Both the position numbers and the translations under genes were made by a program. The notes under the pieces are model-generated. The model saw nothing but the letters and a program-made list of their open reading frames with translations, had not been told where the DNA came from and did no database searches. Below, piece after piece: positions 9,531 through 18,921 of a stretch of DNA of 47,487 nucleotides. The stretch is from an uncultured Bacteroidota bacterium (GTDB lineage Bacteria > Bacteroidota > Bacteroidia > UBA4408). Positions within the stretch are counted from its first letter, which is position 1. Each line of letters opens with the position of its first letter. The stretch is taken from assembly GCA_903840505.1 (NCBI GenBank), contig CAIMGI010000063.1, positions 1 through 47,487 on the forward strand, read 5' to 3'.

Positions 9531-10619
9531 CTAGGTTTTTAACCCTAATTTATTCTGCCTAATTTTTTTGTGAAACGTATAAAATCGTTCCACCGATATT
9601 TCAGTATCTAAAACCTTGCCATCTTTTATATAATTGACAAAAATGTCTGCCATAAGTGGTGCTATCATTACCCCTTTTGTTCCCATCCCATTGAATACTC
9701 CAACCCTTTTTTCAATCGGGTGAAAGCCCAATATTGGCCTTCTGTCAATTACTGCCGGACGTATACCTGCTTCCTGCGAAATTATTTCATACGGCACAGT
9801 AATAATTCTATTTAACTTTTCTGTTAAGTCAACTCTCGCCTTTTCCGAATTAATTTCAGAGAGGTCTTTCCATTCATAGGTTGCACCCACTTTATATGTA
9901 TTGTTTGATAGCGGTAAAATAAAAACACCTTTGTTTACAATGTCGGTTACATTTAAATCGGTTGCGCTTATGGTAAGCACTTCTCCTTTTGCAAGTTTAA
10001 AAGGCAGCCAACTAAAAAAAGGATTTTTAAGTACTTTATACCCTTCACAAAAAATTATTTTTTCTGCCTTAATTGTTTTGTATGTCACTCCTTGTTCAGA
10101 AATATGTAACGAGTTAAAATCAAATTGGTCGTGCAAAAAGGCATTTGACTTACTTAAATGTTCCCTAGTACATTGAATAAAATTGGCAACATCCAACACC
10201 CCTGCTTTATTCACACTCGCAGATCCAAAAGGTGATTTCACATTTGGTTTCGACTCATTAGAGGTAGGGTTTAAATAATTTAACAAATCCATTTCTGATG
10301 CCTTTTTATTCCAAAAATCTACTTCTTGCTGTTCGGCAAATATTTTAATGATTTTTTTCTTTTCGAGAAAATTGCTTTCAAACAGTTTTTCCATCTCAAC
10401 ATAAAAATTTTCGGCAAAAGGCACTAAATCATCCACTCTCCAGCTTTTAACCAAACGCTTAAACACAATGGGATTATATATTCCCGCAGCAATTAATGAC
10501 GCTGAACTTTGGGGAACATTGTCAATAACCATTACTGTATATCCTCTTTTTTGAAGTATTAAAGACAATACAGAGCCGGCTATGCCTTGTCCAACGATAA
10601 TAAAATCAACTGTCTTCAA
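9531..10619 (-). CDS. FAD-dependent oxidoreductase of the glycine/D-amino-acid oxidase (DAO) family
   Basis: 362 residues. The N-terminal Rossmann fingerprint VDFIIVGQGIAGSVLSLIL (Gly10, Gly12, Gly15) is followed by an acidic strand end (VMVIDN). The DAO C-terminal signature is also present (GIRPAVIDRRPILG ... GVFNGMGTKGVMIAPLMAD). These proteins oxidise amine substrates, but the exact one cannot be read here. No signal peptide, so cytoplasmic. It stands alone, between the YfiR operon promoter and a divergent aminotransferase, with a TATATTTG box 19 bp upstream of its ATG. Confidence 0.82.
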   Translation of the reverse strand: MKTVDFIIVGQGIAGSVLSLILQKRGYTVMVIDNVPQSSASLIAAGIYNPIVFKRLVKSWRVDDLVPFAENFYVEMEKLFESNFLEKKKIIKIFAEQQEVDFWNKKASEMDLLNYLNPTSNESKPNVKSPFGSASVNKAGVLDVANFIQCTREHLSKSNAFLHDQFDFNSLHISEQGVTYKTIKAEKIIFCEGYKVLKNPFFSWLPFKLAKGEVLTISATDLNVTDIVNKGVFILPLSNNTYKVGATYEWKDLSEINSEKARVDLTEKLNRIITVPYEIISQEAGIRPAVIDRRPILGFHPIEKRVGVFNGMGTKGVMIAPLMADIFVNYIKDGKVLDTEISVERFYTFHKKIRQNKLGLKT

Positions 10620-10637
10620 ATTACATATTTAGAAAAA

Positions 10638-10645
10638 CAAATATA
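10638..10645 (-). promoter_or_regulatory. -7 box (TATATTTG) of the FAD oxidoreductase gene
   Basis: The minus strand reads TATATTTG, a full match to TAnnTTTG. The predicted start of transcription is about 10634, giving a leader of about 15 nt. The -33 element is not a clean TTG. Confidence 0.55.
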
Positions 10646-10735
10646 TCACTTAAACATTAACCACACATTAATTAAGCCTTTTGTTGTTTTATATTCAAAT
10701 TATTTCATCATTTTTGTAAAATAAACAAAAGTACA

Positions 10736-12031
10736 ATGGAAACAGCATCAGTAGCTCCGGAAACAGAATTAAAAGTTTCGGTTATGGCCGAAAATTTAAT
10801 TGGTTCGGAAATCATTAAACTGGCAGGTGAGATAAATGAAAAAATACGAAACGGTGAAAAAATATACAACCTAACCATCGGTGATTTTAATCCAAAATTG
10901 TTTCCCATTCCTGCACTTTTAAAACAAGAAATAATTGCTGCATATAATAATGATGAGACAAATTACCCACCAGCAGACGGTATTTTACCGCTTAGGCAAG
11001 TAATATCATCGCTGCTGAAGAATAAAATGAAGTTGGATTATCCTGCCGATCAAATTTTAATAGCAGGAGGTGCGCGGCCACTTATTTATGCTACTTTTCA
11101 GGCAATTATTGATGCGGGAGATAAGGTATTATTTCCGGTACCTTCTTGGAACAACAACCATTATTCACATTTATCAAGTGCTCAACAATTGGCTGTTGAA
11201 ACCAAAGCGGAAAATAATTTTATGCCTACAGCAGATGAATTACGACCATATATTGGCGAAGCAAATTTGTTGGCCTTGTGTTCACCTCTTAATCCAACTG
11301 GCACTGTATTTACAAAAGAGGGATTAAAAGAAATTTGCGAGTTGGTTCTTTCAGAAAATAAAAAAAGAGCTCACGCAAATACAAAACCATTGTACTTAAT
11401 GTACGATCAAATATATTGGACATTGACCTTTGGAAACACAGTACATTTTGACCCAATTAGTATTTGTCCCGAAATGAAACTATATACCATTTTCATTGAT
11501 GGACTTTCAAAATCATTTGCAGCAACAGGTGTGCGTGTAGGTTGGGCTTTTGGACCAAAAAAAATCATTGATAAAATGAAGGCTATACTCGGGCACGTTG
11601 GTGCTTGGGCACCCAAAGCAGAGCAAGTTGCCAGCGCAAATTATATGAAACAGGAAAATGAAGTGGATGCTTTTTTGGTTGATATAAAAGGTAAAGTAAG
11701 TTCTCGGTTGGATGCAATTTACAAAGGTATACTATCATTAAAAAACGAAGGATACCCTGTAAATGCAATTCCTCCACAGGCTGCAATTTATTTAACTGTT
11801 CAATTAAATTTGGTTGGTGCAAAAACATCAGATGGTACTGTATTGAGCAACAGTAAAGAAGTAAATAAATACATATTGAGTGAGGCAAAAATCGGAATAG
11901 TTCCCTTTTCTGCTTTTGGCTCTTCGGCCGATTCAACCTGGTATAGAATTTCTGTCGGGACCTGCACTGTGGAAGAAATACCGCAACTAGTTTCCAATTT
12001 AAAAAATGCTTTGAGCAAATTACAATTTTAG
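10736..12031 (+). CDS. Pyridoxal-phosphate aminotransferase, class I/II
   Basis: 431 residues, usual for fold-type I aminotransferases. Visible motifs: YPPADGILPLRQ (substrate loop), SPLNPTGTVFTKEG (the Asn of the NPTG segment), YDQIYWTLTF (Asp/Tyr binding the PLP ring) and DGLSKSFAATGVRVGW, where Lys259 forms the PLP Schiff base. The arginine for the substrate carboxylate is likely in WYRISVG near the C-terminus. Closest by feel to aspartate/aromatic aminotransferases; substrate not assignable. It begins divergently from the FAD oxidoreductase and is followed after 11 bp by the mannose-1-phosphate guanylyltransferase, so the two are probably co-transcribed. Confidence 0.9.
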   Translation: METASVAPETELKVSVMAENLIGSEIIKLAGEINEKIRNGEKIYNLTIGDFNPKLFPIPALLKQEIIAAYNNDETNYPPADGILPLRQVISSLLKNKMKLDYPADQILIAGGARPLIYATFQAIIDAGDKVLFPVPSWNNNHYSHLSSAQQLAVETKAENNFMPTADELRPYIGEANLLALCSPLNPTGTVFTKEGLKEICELVLSENKKRAHANTKPLYLMYDQIYWTLTFGNTVHFDPISICPEMKLYTIFIDGLSKSFAATGVRVGWAFGPKKIIDKMKAILGHVGAWAPKAEQVASANYMKQENEVDAFLVDIKGKVSSRLDAIYKGILSLKNEGYPVNAIPPQAAIYLTVQLNLVGAKTSDGTVLSNSKEVNKYILSEAKIGIVPFSAFGSSADSTWYRISVGTCTVEEIPQLVSNLKNALSKLQF

Positions 12032-12042
12032 ATTCACTATCG

Positions 12043-13131
12043 ATGAAAAACAACTATTGTGTAATAATGGCGGGTGGTATTGGGAGTCGTTTTTGGCCGG
12101 TAAGCCGTACTTCAATGCCAAAGCAATTTATTGATATTTTAGGTACTGGCAAAACACTGTTGCAACAAACATACGATAGATTTAAACGTATTTGTCCGAA
12201 AGAAAATATTTTTATTGTTACCAATGATACTTACGAAAAACTTGTATTAGAACAACTTGTCGGAATAAACCCCAACAATGTATTATTGGAACCCGCCAGA
12301 AGAAACACGGCACCTTGTATTGCATATGCTTGTTACAAGATTTCTAGCATCAATCCAAAAGCAAATATTGTTGTTGCGCCTTCCGATCATTTAATATTGA
12401 AAGAAGATACATTTATTAAAGCCATCAAATCGTGCTACAAAAAAGCTGAATCGGAAGATTGTTTGGTAACATTGGGTATTAAACCTACTCGACCCGATAC
12501 CGGTTATGGCTATATACAATTCGTTGACAGTCCTACCAAAGAGAAAGACGCTCGAATGAAAAAAGTAAAGACATTTACAGAAAAGCCGGACCTGGATATG
12601 GCTAATTTCTTTTTGAAAAGCGGTGATTTTTTATGGAATTCCGGCATTTTTATTTGGAGTGCGCGTTCTATTATAATGGCTTTTTCAATTCATATGCCCG
12701 ATATGGCGATGATGTTTAAAAACGGGTTGAATATTTACAATACCCCAAAAGAAAAGAAGTTTATCAATGAAGTGTATCCTCAATGTAAAAACATTTCCAT
12801 CGACTATGCAATTTTAGAAAAAGCAACCAATGTATATGTGCGCTCATCTGCTATTGGATGGAGCGATTTGGGAACTTGGGGGTCATTGTATCAGCACATA
12901 GAAAAAGACGATAAAAACAATGCCGTTGTCGGTAAAAATGTAATGCTGTATGATTCAGAAAACTGCATTGTGAATGTACCAAACAATAAACTAGTAGTAA
13001 TGGAAGGCCTAAACGGATACATTGTTGTTGAGTCGGATAATATTCTCCTTATATGCAAAAAAGAAGAAGAACAACACATACGCCAATTTGTGAATGATGT
13101 GAAAACAAAAAAGGGCGATAAGTATGTTTAG
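12043..13131 (+). CDS. manC: Mannose-1-phosphate guanylyltransferase
   Basis: 362 residues. The nucleotidyltransferase signature is at the start (VIMAGGIGSRFWPVSRTSMP followed by KQF), then LLEPARRNTAPCIAYA, VVAPSDHLI, KPTRPDTGYGYI, FTEKPD, NSGIFIW and SIDYAILEKA ... IGWSDLGTWGS. It makes GDP-mannose from mannose-1-phosphate and GTP for surface glycans. It is the short form: the fused mannose-6-phosphate isomerase domain of the long ManC/CpsB type is absent, as is common in Bacteroidota. It is probably cytoplasmic and co-transcribed with the aminotransferase 11 bp upstream. Confidence 0.92.
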   Translation: MKNNYCVIMAGGIGSRFWPVSRTSMPKQFIDILGTGKTLLQQTYDRFKRICPKENIFIVTNDTYEKLVLEQLVGINPNNVLLEPARRNTAPCIAYACYKISSINPKANIVVAPSDHLILKEDTFIKAIKSCYKKAESEDCLVTLGIKPTRPDTGYGYIQFVDSPTKEKDARMKKVKTFTEKPDLDMANFFLKSGDFLWNSGIFIWSARSIIMAFSIHMPDMAMMFKNGLNIYNTPKEKKFINEVYPQCKNISIDYAILEKATNVYVRSSAIGWSDLGTWGSLYQHIEKDDKNNAVVGKNVMLYDSENCIVNVPNNKLVVMEGLNGYIVVESDNILLICKKEEEQHIRQFVNDVKTKKGDKYV

Positions 13132-13148
13132 CTTGCTTTTAAGAGTAA

Positions 13149-13517
13149 TTACTCCGTAATCACACCACTTATTTCAACTTGTCCTGCTGCAAAATCAACA
13201 GGTGTTTCACCAAACAATTCACCATTTTTATAGATACGAGCAATGTAGGTTGCTTGTGATGAATGGCCTTGTATTTTGAATGCTACAAAATCACCAATCT
13301 TTTTTTTATAAGTAAGCGAGTTCCAGTTTGTATTACTAAGTGAGCCCTCAGTTTTTGTTATTCCACCATCGCTTGTATAATTTACGGTAAAAGTGCCACC
13401 GGCAGTTGATGTTTGTTTCACGGTATACACAATTGATACAGTCGAATTCTCTTTGTTACAAGCACCCACAAAAACAATCAAAGAAGGAAATAATAAAAAG
13501 AATAAGTGCTTTTTCAA
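13149..13517 (-). CDS. Small lipoprotein, possibly MmpS-like fold
   Basis: 122 residues. A lipoprotein signal ends in the lipobox VGAC (Cys20), so it is probably membrane anchored. The mature part is all-beta, with the pattern IVYTVKQTSTAGGTFTVNYT ... WNSLTYKKKIGDFVAFKIQG ... ARIYKNGELFGE. This strand order resembles the small MmpS-type beta-sandwich, but the match is by eye only. It starts 10 bp after the amidohydrolase stop and is probably the last gene of that run. It converges with manC. Confidence 0.75.
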   Translation of the reverse strand: MKKHLFFLLFPSLIVFVGACNKENSTVSIVYTVKQTSTAGGTFTVNYTSDGGITKTEGSLSNTNWNSLTYKKKIGDFVAFKIQGHSSQATYIARIYKNGELFGETPVDFAAGQVEISGVITE

Positions 13518-13527
13518 AATGAAGGGA

Positions 13528-14841
13528 TTATTTTAGCCCGTATTTTTGCTTGTACTTATTGTACAATTGAAGCTGTTCATTTGGCAATTCAATTTCCTTG
13601 CCATCGATAAATGCTTTTACAACATTGTTGCTTATCATATCCAATGCATCGCCTTCAGAAATAAAGAAAGTTGCGTGCTTGTTTTCTTCGAGTACTCCTA
13701 CCTTATCTTCAATCCCCAATATTTTTGCAGTGTTTGATGTAATAAGCATCAGTGCTTCTTCCTTTGTTAGTCCATAAGCCACTGTTGTTCCCGCCTGAAA
13801 AGGTAAATTTCTTGTCCCCATTGCTTCCATATCACCTTCGTTGGTAAGGCAGACAAGCACTCCTGCTTTAAATAATTCAGCCGCCCTTTTATACGGCAAA
13901 TCAACATCGTCATCCATTTTCTCGGGCAACTCGTGTACACGTGCTAAAATTACGGGAACATTATTTTCCTTCAAAATAGCTGTTGCTAAATAAGCATCGC
14001 GGGCACCGACCAACACATATTTTTTAATTTCAAATTTCTTGGCAAATGCAATTACTTCTATAATATCTTTTAGCGAGTTTGTATGTACGTATAATATTTT
14101 CTCTCCGGCTATAATATCCTTCATCGCCTCAAAGCGAATATTTTTCTCATCGTGTGCAATTTGACTATAGGCTTTTGCATCAGCGAAAAAATTTGTTAAA
14201 TTGCTTATACTCGTATTGTAATTTTTAACACGCTCATTGTAGGATTGATCTGTTTCTCTTGGTCTTTTTGGAGCATTCATCTCAGGCCAATTGAGATGTA
14301 TCCCATCATCCGACTTCAGCACTGCATCTTCCCAGTTCCACCCATCCAACTTCATAATGGAAGACGAACCCGATATTAAACCTCCGCGGGGACTTGCCTG
14401 CACCAATAGAATTCCATTTGTGCGTACAGTAGGTATTATTTTCGAATCGGTGTTATACGAAATAAGACTTCGAACGTGCGAATTAATATATCCTACTTCC
14501 GTAAAATCGTTTGTGGCTCGAACTGCATCCAATTCATTCAATCCAATGGTAGAACTTGGTGCAATGATGCCCGGATAAACGTGCTTTCCGGTAATGGTAA
14601 TTCTTTCATCAAAAACACTTCCATCAATTCTTGCTGTGGCGGCATCTGTTATCAAAATAATTTTACCGTCTTTAATTCCAATCAAAGAATTCTCAATCAC
14701 TTTGCCATTTCCCAAATGAGCAATGCCACCTTTAAATAAAATTGCTTTTGTTGAAGGAGCAACTGCTGTTTGAGCAGAAGGCTTAGAGGCAGTAAACAGG
14801 ATTATTGCCAAAATAAATATGGAAAAATATTTAATCTTCAT
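13528..14841 (-). CDS. Exported amidohydrolase-family protein lacking the HxH metal motif
   Basis: 437 residues with an N-terminal signal peptide (about 1-23). The composite-domain start (ILFKGGIAHLGNGKVIENSL) and the end (GVLEENKHATFFISEGDALD) are typical of amidohydrolases. Where the family has PGFIDxHxH, this protein reads VYPGIIAPSSTIGLNE, so both metal-binding histidines are gone. It may be catalytically dead or a partner subunit. The start codon overlaps the end of the large amidohydrolase gene by 11 bp, which implies translational coupling. Full length and no frameshift, so loss of the site looks selected rather than decayed (inference). Confidence 0.85.
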   Translation of the reverse strand: MKIKYFSIFILAIILFTASKPSAQTAVAPSTKAILFKGGIAHLGNGKVIENSLIGIKDGKIILITDAATARIDGSVFDERITITGKHVYPGIIAPSSTIGLNELDAVRATNDFTEVGYINSHVRSLISYNTDSKIIPTVRTNGILLVQASPRGGLISGSSSIMKLDGWNWEDAVLKSDDGIHLNWPEMNAPKRPRETDQSYNERVKNYNTSISNLTNFFADAKAYSQIAHDEKNIRFEAMKDIIAGEKILYVHTNSLKDIIEVIAFAKKFEIKKYVLVGARDAYLATAILKENNVPVILARVHELPEKMDDDVDLPYKRAAELFKAGVLVCLTNEGDMEAMGTRNLPFQAGTTVAYGLTKEEALMLITSNTAKILGIEDKVGVLEENKHATFFISEGDALDMISNNVVKAFIDGKEIELPNEQLQLYNKYKQKYGLK

Positions 14842-17830
14842 TGTCTGTTTCTAAATCATCACAATCATATAATCTTGGCTTCTTAAAAATCACTTTTTGA
14901 GTAGGTGCACCTTCCTTTTTAGTACGAATCATTTTTTGAATCAATCTATTTCTTTCTATGGCAATTTCATCTCTCATTTTATTATCTTGTTGTGCATCGA
15001 AATAACATATTCCATCAACAAATGTTTTTTCCACCTTCGCATAAACAGACAGCGGATTATCCGACCATAAAACAACATCGGCATCCTTACCCATTTTTAT
15101 ACTGCCAATTTTAGCATCGAGGTGTAATAGTTTTGCAGGATTAAGTGTTACTAATTTCAATGCTTCTTCCTGACTAAGTCCACCGTACTTAACTGCTTTA
15201 GCTGCTTCCTGATTTAACCTCCTTGCCATTTCAGCATCATCCGAATTAACTGCCGTTACAACACCCATTTGAGAAAGCAAGGCAGCGTTGTACGGAATTG
15301 CATCCTTTACTTCAAATTTGTAAGCCCACCAATCACTAAAAGTAGATGCCCCTACTCCATGTTTTTTCATTTTGTCGGCCACTTTATATCCTTCTAAAAT
15401 ATGCGTAAAAGTATTTACCTTAAAGCCCATAGAATCTGCCACGTGCATCAACATATTTATTTCTGATTGTACATAGGAATGGCAGGTAATGAATCGCTTT
15501 TTGTTGAGGATTTCTACCAATGCATCTAACTCAATATCTTTGCGGGGAACAGCTGTATTTAATTTTAAAGCAGGAGATAAAGCACTGTACTTTTTCCATT
15601 TCAATTCATATTCCTTTGCTCTTTGAAACGCATCGTAATATACCTGCTCAACACCCATTCTTGTTTGCGGAAAACGAATAACATTTCTTGGTCCCCAATT
15701 ACTCTGCTTCACATTTTCACCTAAAGCAAATTTTATGAATCCATCTGCACCATCTATTTTCATTTTTTCGGGTGCAAGTCCCCAACGTAATTTAATTATT
15801 GCCGACTGCCCTCCAATTGGATTTGCTGAACCGTGCAATAATTGGGATGTTGTAACACCTCCAGAAAGTTGACGGTAAATATTAATGTCATCACAAGTAA
15901 CCACATCGCCAATTCTAACTTCAGCTGTGCTTGCTTGCGCACCTTCATTCACTCCGTTACTTATTGCTATATGGGAATGCTCATCCACAATACCCGGACT
16001 GATATGTTTTCCTGTACCATCAATTACAATTGCATTGGCAGGAATTACTTTTATAGAAGAAGCTACATTGGCAATTTTTCCGTTTTGTATCAATACATCA
16101 CCCACAAAAATACCACTGCTTTCGTTCGACCAAATCGTTACATTTTTTACAAGTACAGTTTCTTGCTTTGGCTGTTCTGTCCATCCATAGGCCATATTCG
16201 GGAAATACAATTTACCAATTTCCGATTTTACTTTTGCCGTATCCTTTTTTTCAACCGCTTTTATAGAATCTAAAAAGGTGGCTGTCCACTCCAACCATTT
16301 CCCGTCTTCCCATTGACCTTTACCTTTAAAACTATTTGTTGCTTTTTGATTTACAGCACCTGCCAAACGGATGGCACCCGATTTGGTTTCAAAACTAATC
16401 CCTATATTATTTCCGGCAAGGTTTACTTTTGCATTGTATTTAAAAGTATCAATACTCACAGTAGTTTGATAGGCATTTAACTCTCCCGCTATTTTAATTT
16501 TATAATTTTTTTGATCCAACAAAAGGCTATAATTTCCTCTTAAATCAATGGTATTGTAATTTACTATTTCGTATGGAATACCTTGTACCCAATTTTGGTA
16601 TATGATGCATTTTTCATTAAAGACAGAAGCAGAAGTGATGATAAAATTTGCCATCATTCCGTCCTTTAATGCTCCAATTTTATTTGCCATTCCCAATATG
16701 TTCGCAGGTGTATATGTTAGTGCCTTTAGTGCTTCTTTTTCCGACAATCCCAATTCAATAGACTTCAATATATTTTTTCGAAAGTCCGCCTTGTCTTTTA
16801 AATCACTTGTGCTAAGCGCAAATGGAATTTGTGCTTTTTCAAATGCCATCGGATTAGTAGGGGCCATTTCCCAATGTTTGAGTTGATCCAATGAAATCAT
16901 CATAGCATCGTATGGGTCGGAAACATCATACGTTAGCGGAAAATTAATGGGCAAAATAAAAGTGGCTTTTGTGTTTTTCATTTCTTCTATTCGTTGATAT
17001 TCATCACCACCAGCTTTAATTATATATTGTATCCCAAACTCATCACCTACTTTATCTGCACGCAAAACAGAAAGCTTATCGTGTGCTTCAAAAATTTGAG
17101 GCATTTTTTGCTGAGCAATCAATGCTTCCAATGAAAGATTCTTTTCCTTTTTTGTTTTATCCAACGCATACCATTGAGCATCGTAATATGTTTGTCGTAA
17201 CAATGCAATGGAGCCCATTTGCGAAGAGGGGTAATCTTGCCCTGAAACACCTTTGTCGAATGAATAATTGGCAGTAACATTGTTAGCAATCACTAAGTTG
17301 TTTTCATTCCCATCTCCTAAACTTACCACTGCTGAAGTGCCTCTGACAATGCCATCTTTCTGCAAAGTGAGTACCGTTCCAAATCCTAATTTTCTCATTT
17401 CGGCAGCAGATTGCGGATCCGCCACAAATAACTTAGATGCATCCGTTTCGGGCTTCACCGCTTGATTCCAGCAAAAAGCACCCTTTGTATTTGATTCTAT
17501 TTGAGGTTGTGGAGCAGGCGAAGGTTTAGCATCGGTTATGCCATAATTAGTATAAGCATCAATAAAGGAAGGGTAAATGTACTTCCCTGCTAAGTCAACA
17601 ACAACAGCACCCTTTGGCACAACAATTCCCATTCCGACTTTTTCAATGAGTCCGTTTTTTACAATGAGTGTTGCTTTGTCTATTTTGGTTTGATAATCTA
17701 AATATATAGAGGCGTTTGTAAAAACATATACCGTATTATTTTTATTGTATGTGCCGTTAACAGGAAAGGTTTCCTGCGCCATTGAACGATAACAAAAGAA
17801 AACAATAAGTCCGAATAATAACTTTTTCAT
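14831..17830 (-). CDS. Exported double-domain amidohydrolase
   Basis: 999 residues from ATG at 17828-17830, chosen because MKKLLFGLIVFFCYRSMAQ then sits at the N-terminus. Two amidohydrolase domains are joined in tandem. The first (about 30-430) has lost the HxH motif (IYPSFIDAYTNYG). The second (about 575-960) keeps it (HISPGIVDEHSHIAISNG) along with later ligands: the His in FITCHSYVQ, the His in FTHILEG and the Asp in TAVNSDDAEMARR. A ~130-residue beta-rich linker lies between. The C-terminus is charged (DDLETDNED). Related proteins are imidazolonepropionase- or dipeptidase-like hydrolases; the substrate is unknown. Probably periplasmic or surface, and coupled to the next gene by an 11-bp overlap. 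Confidence 0.9.
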   Translation of the reverse strand: MKKLLFGLIVFFCYRSMAQETFPVNGTYNKNNTVYVFTNASIYLDYQTKIDKATLIVKNGLIEKVGMGIVVPKGAVVVDLAGKYIYPSFIDAYTNYGITDAKPSPAPQPQIESNTKGAFCWNQAVKPETDASKLFVADPQSAAEMRKLGFGTVLTLQKDGIVRGTSAVVSLGDGNENNLVIANNVTANYSFDKGVSGQDYPSSQMGSIALLRQTYYDAQWYALDKTKKEKNLSLEALIAQQKMPQIFEAHDKLSVLRADKVGDEFGIQYIIKAGGDEYQRIEEMKNTKATFILPINFPLTYDVSDPYDAMMISLDQLKHWEMAPTNPMAFEKAQIPFALSTSDLKDKADFRKNILKSIELGLSEKEALKALTYTPANILGMANKIGALKDGMMANFIITSASVFNEKCIIYQNWVQGIPYEIVNYNTIDLRGNYSLLLDQKNYKIKIAGELNAYQTTVSIDTFKYNAKVNLAGNNIGISFETKSGAIRLAGAVNQKATNSFKGKGQWEDGKWLEWTATFLDSIKAVEKKDTAKVKSEIGKLYFPNMAYGWTEQPKQETVLVKNVTIWSNESSGIFVGDVLIQNGKIANVASSIKVIPANAIVIDGTGKHISPGIVDEHSHIAISNGVNEGAQASTAEVRIGDVVTCDDINIYRQLSGGVTTSQLLHGSANPIGGQSAIIKLRWGLAPEKMKIDGADGFIKFALGENVKQSNWGPRNVIRFPQTRMGVEQVYYDAFQRAKEYELKWKKYSALSPALKLNTAVPRKDIELDALVEILNKKRFITCHSYVQSEINMLMHVADSMGFKVNTFTHILEGYKVADKMKKHGVGASTFSDWWAYKFEVKDAIPYNAALLSQMGVVTAVNSDDAEMARRLNQEAAKAVKYGGLSQEEALKLVTLNPAKLLHLDAKIGSIKMGKDADVVLWSDNPLSVYAKVEKTFVDGICYFDAQQDNKMRDEIAIERNRLIQKMIRTKKEGAPTQKVIFKKPRLYDCDDLETDNED

Positions 17831-17885
17831 AGCGTTTAAGAACACTAAAGTAATTAAAAATTAATCAGGCTCTAGAAAAATGAAT

Positions 17886-17893
17886 TATATTTG
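17886..17893 (+). promoter_or_regulatory. -7 box (TATATTTG) upstream of the split T9SS gene
   Basis: Full match to TAnnTTTG, 26 bp before the ATG at 17920. The -33 element is weak. A working promoter would mean the broken gene is still transcribed. Confidence 0.55.
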
Positions 17894-17919
17894 TATTTAA
17901 ACAATCAAAAACATAAGCT

Positions 17920-18843
17920 ATGAAAAAAATTCTACTATCTATTTTTGCCCTAACAACTATTGCAATAAATTCTTTTGCTCAAGTAACCAACTTGGGTTTT
18001 GAAACTTGGGTTGCAGGAAACGCCTGGGACACCCCTACCGGCTGGAACTCTTTCAACGATGCGTTTGGGCCTTTAGGAATAACACCTTATACTGTATCTA
18101 AATAAGCAACTGCTAACAGTGGTTCATTTGCCATTCGTTTAGAAACAAAAGCTTTCCTGGCTGTACAAGATACATTTCCGGGCTTGGCAGTTTGTGGTAC
18201 CATTACAATTGACCTTCAAACACAAGATTTCAGTATAAAAGGAAAAGCCTTGAATCAACGTCCTTCGGGCATATCAGGTTTTTACAAATACACCCCGGGA
18301 AGTATTGTTGACAGTGCATTGGTTGGTATTACAGTTACAAAATGGAATGGTACTTCACGTGATACTATTGGCGAAGGTTACTTTTTAGGCACAACAGCTA
18401 TTAACTATACATCTTTCACAGGAACAGTTAATTACGACCCAGCATTTAATGGAGTTGCCCCCGACTCGGTTCTTATATTTCTTTCATCAAGCGTTGCAGA
18501 TAATAACAGCGATGCAATTGGGAGTATATTTTATGTTGATGACATTAACTTAGTTGGTGTAAACTTTAATTCGGTTGAACAATTTAATTCAACGGAAAAT
18601 GAAAGCTATGGTGTTTTCCCGAACCCAGCATCGAATGTATTACAAATACAAAGTTCAAAAATTACACCTCGTTCAAACATTGTAATTTATGATGCTGTAG
18701 GTCATGAAGTTTCCAATACCCAAATTATAGATATGAATACTTCTATTTCACTAGAAAATTGTACTAACGGATTGTATTTTTACCGCATTTCAAATGCTTC
18801 TAATCAGTTGATTCAAGCAGGAAAAATTAATGTTGTAAAATAA
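17920..18843 (+). pseudogene. T9SS-tailed secreted protein split by one in-frame TAA
   Basis: Reading from ATG 17920, signal peptide MKKILLSIFALTTIAINSFAQ and 'NLGFETWVAGNAWDTPTGWN' lead to TAA at 18103-18105 after 61 codons. The same frame then continues without interruption to 18843 (ATANSGSFAIRLETKAF ...) and ends in a T9SS type A tail (YGVFPNPASNVLQIQ ... GLYFYRI). The full span is 307 positions plus stop, against 309 residues in the tandem paralogue just downstream, which aligns throughout and has a Gly codon where this one has TAA (SKG versus SK-stop). There is no frameshift and the rest is well preserved, so this is a recent nonsense mutation, a base error, or readthrough. The product would be a beta-rich surface protein of unknown role. 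Confidence 0.85.
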
Positions 18844-18860
18844 TTGTTTCCCTTTATTAA

Positions 18861-18893
18861 AAACCCGCAAGATATTGTCTTGCGGGTTTTTTT
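18861..18893 (+). terminator. Intrinsic terminator, 12-bp perfect stem plus T-run
   Basis: AAACCCGCAAGA (18861-18872), loop TATTG, then TCTTGCGGGTTT (18878-18889) followed by more T. It separates the two tandem T9SS paralogues. Confidence 0.9.
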
Positions 18894-18903
18894 GATATTT
18901 TTG
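18875..18903 (+). promoter_or_regulatory. Candidate promoter for the intact paralogue, overlapping the terminator
   Basis: TTG at 18875-18877 and TATTTTTG (TAnnTTTG) at 18896-18903, 18 bp apart. The -33 part lies inside the terminator hairpin. The ATG follows at 18922. Confidence 0.55.
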
Positions 18904-18921
18904 TTGAATAAAATTATTAAA

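Noticed and set aside
11583-12053. Minus-strand open frame of ~156 codons inside the aminotransferase gene
   Set aside because: Antisense to a well-conserved enzyme, with no motif, signal or promoter; a shadow of codon use.
13146-13158. ATTAC-TCC-GTAAT hairpin at the manC/lipoprotein convergent end
   Set aside because: Stem of five A/T-rich pairs, no T-run; too weak to call a terminator.
15842-16273. Plus-strand open frame of ~143 codons
   Set aside because: Lies wholly opposite the large amidohydrolase, cysteine-rich low-quality composition, no start context.
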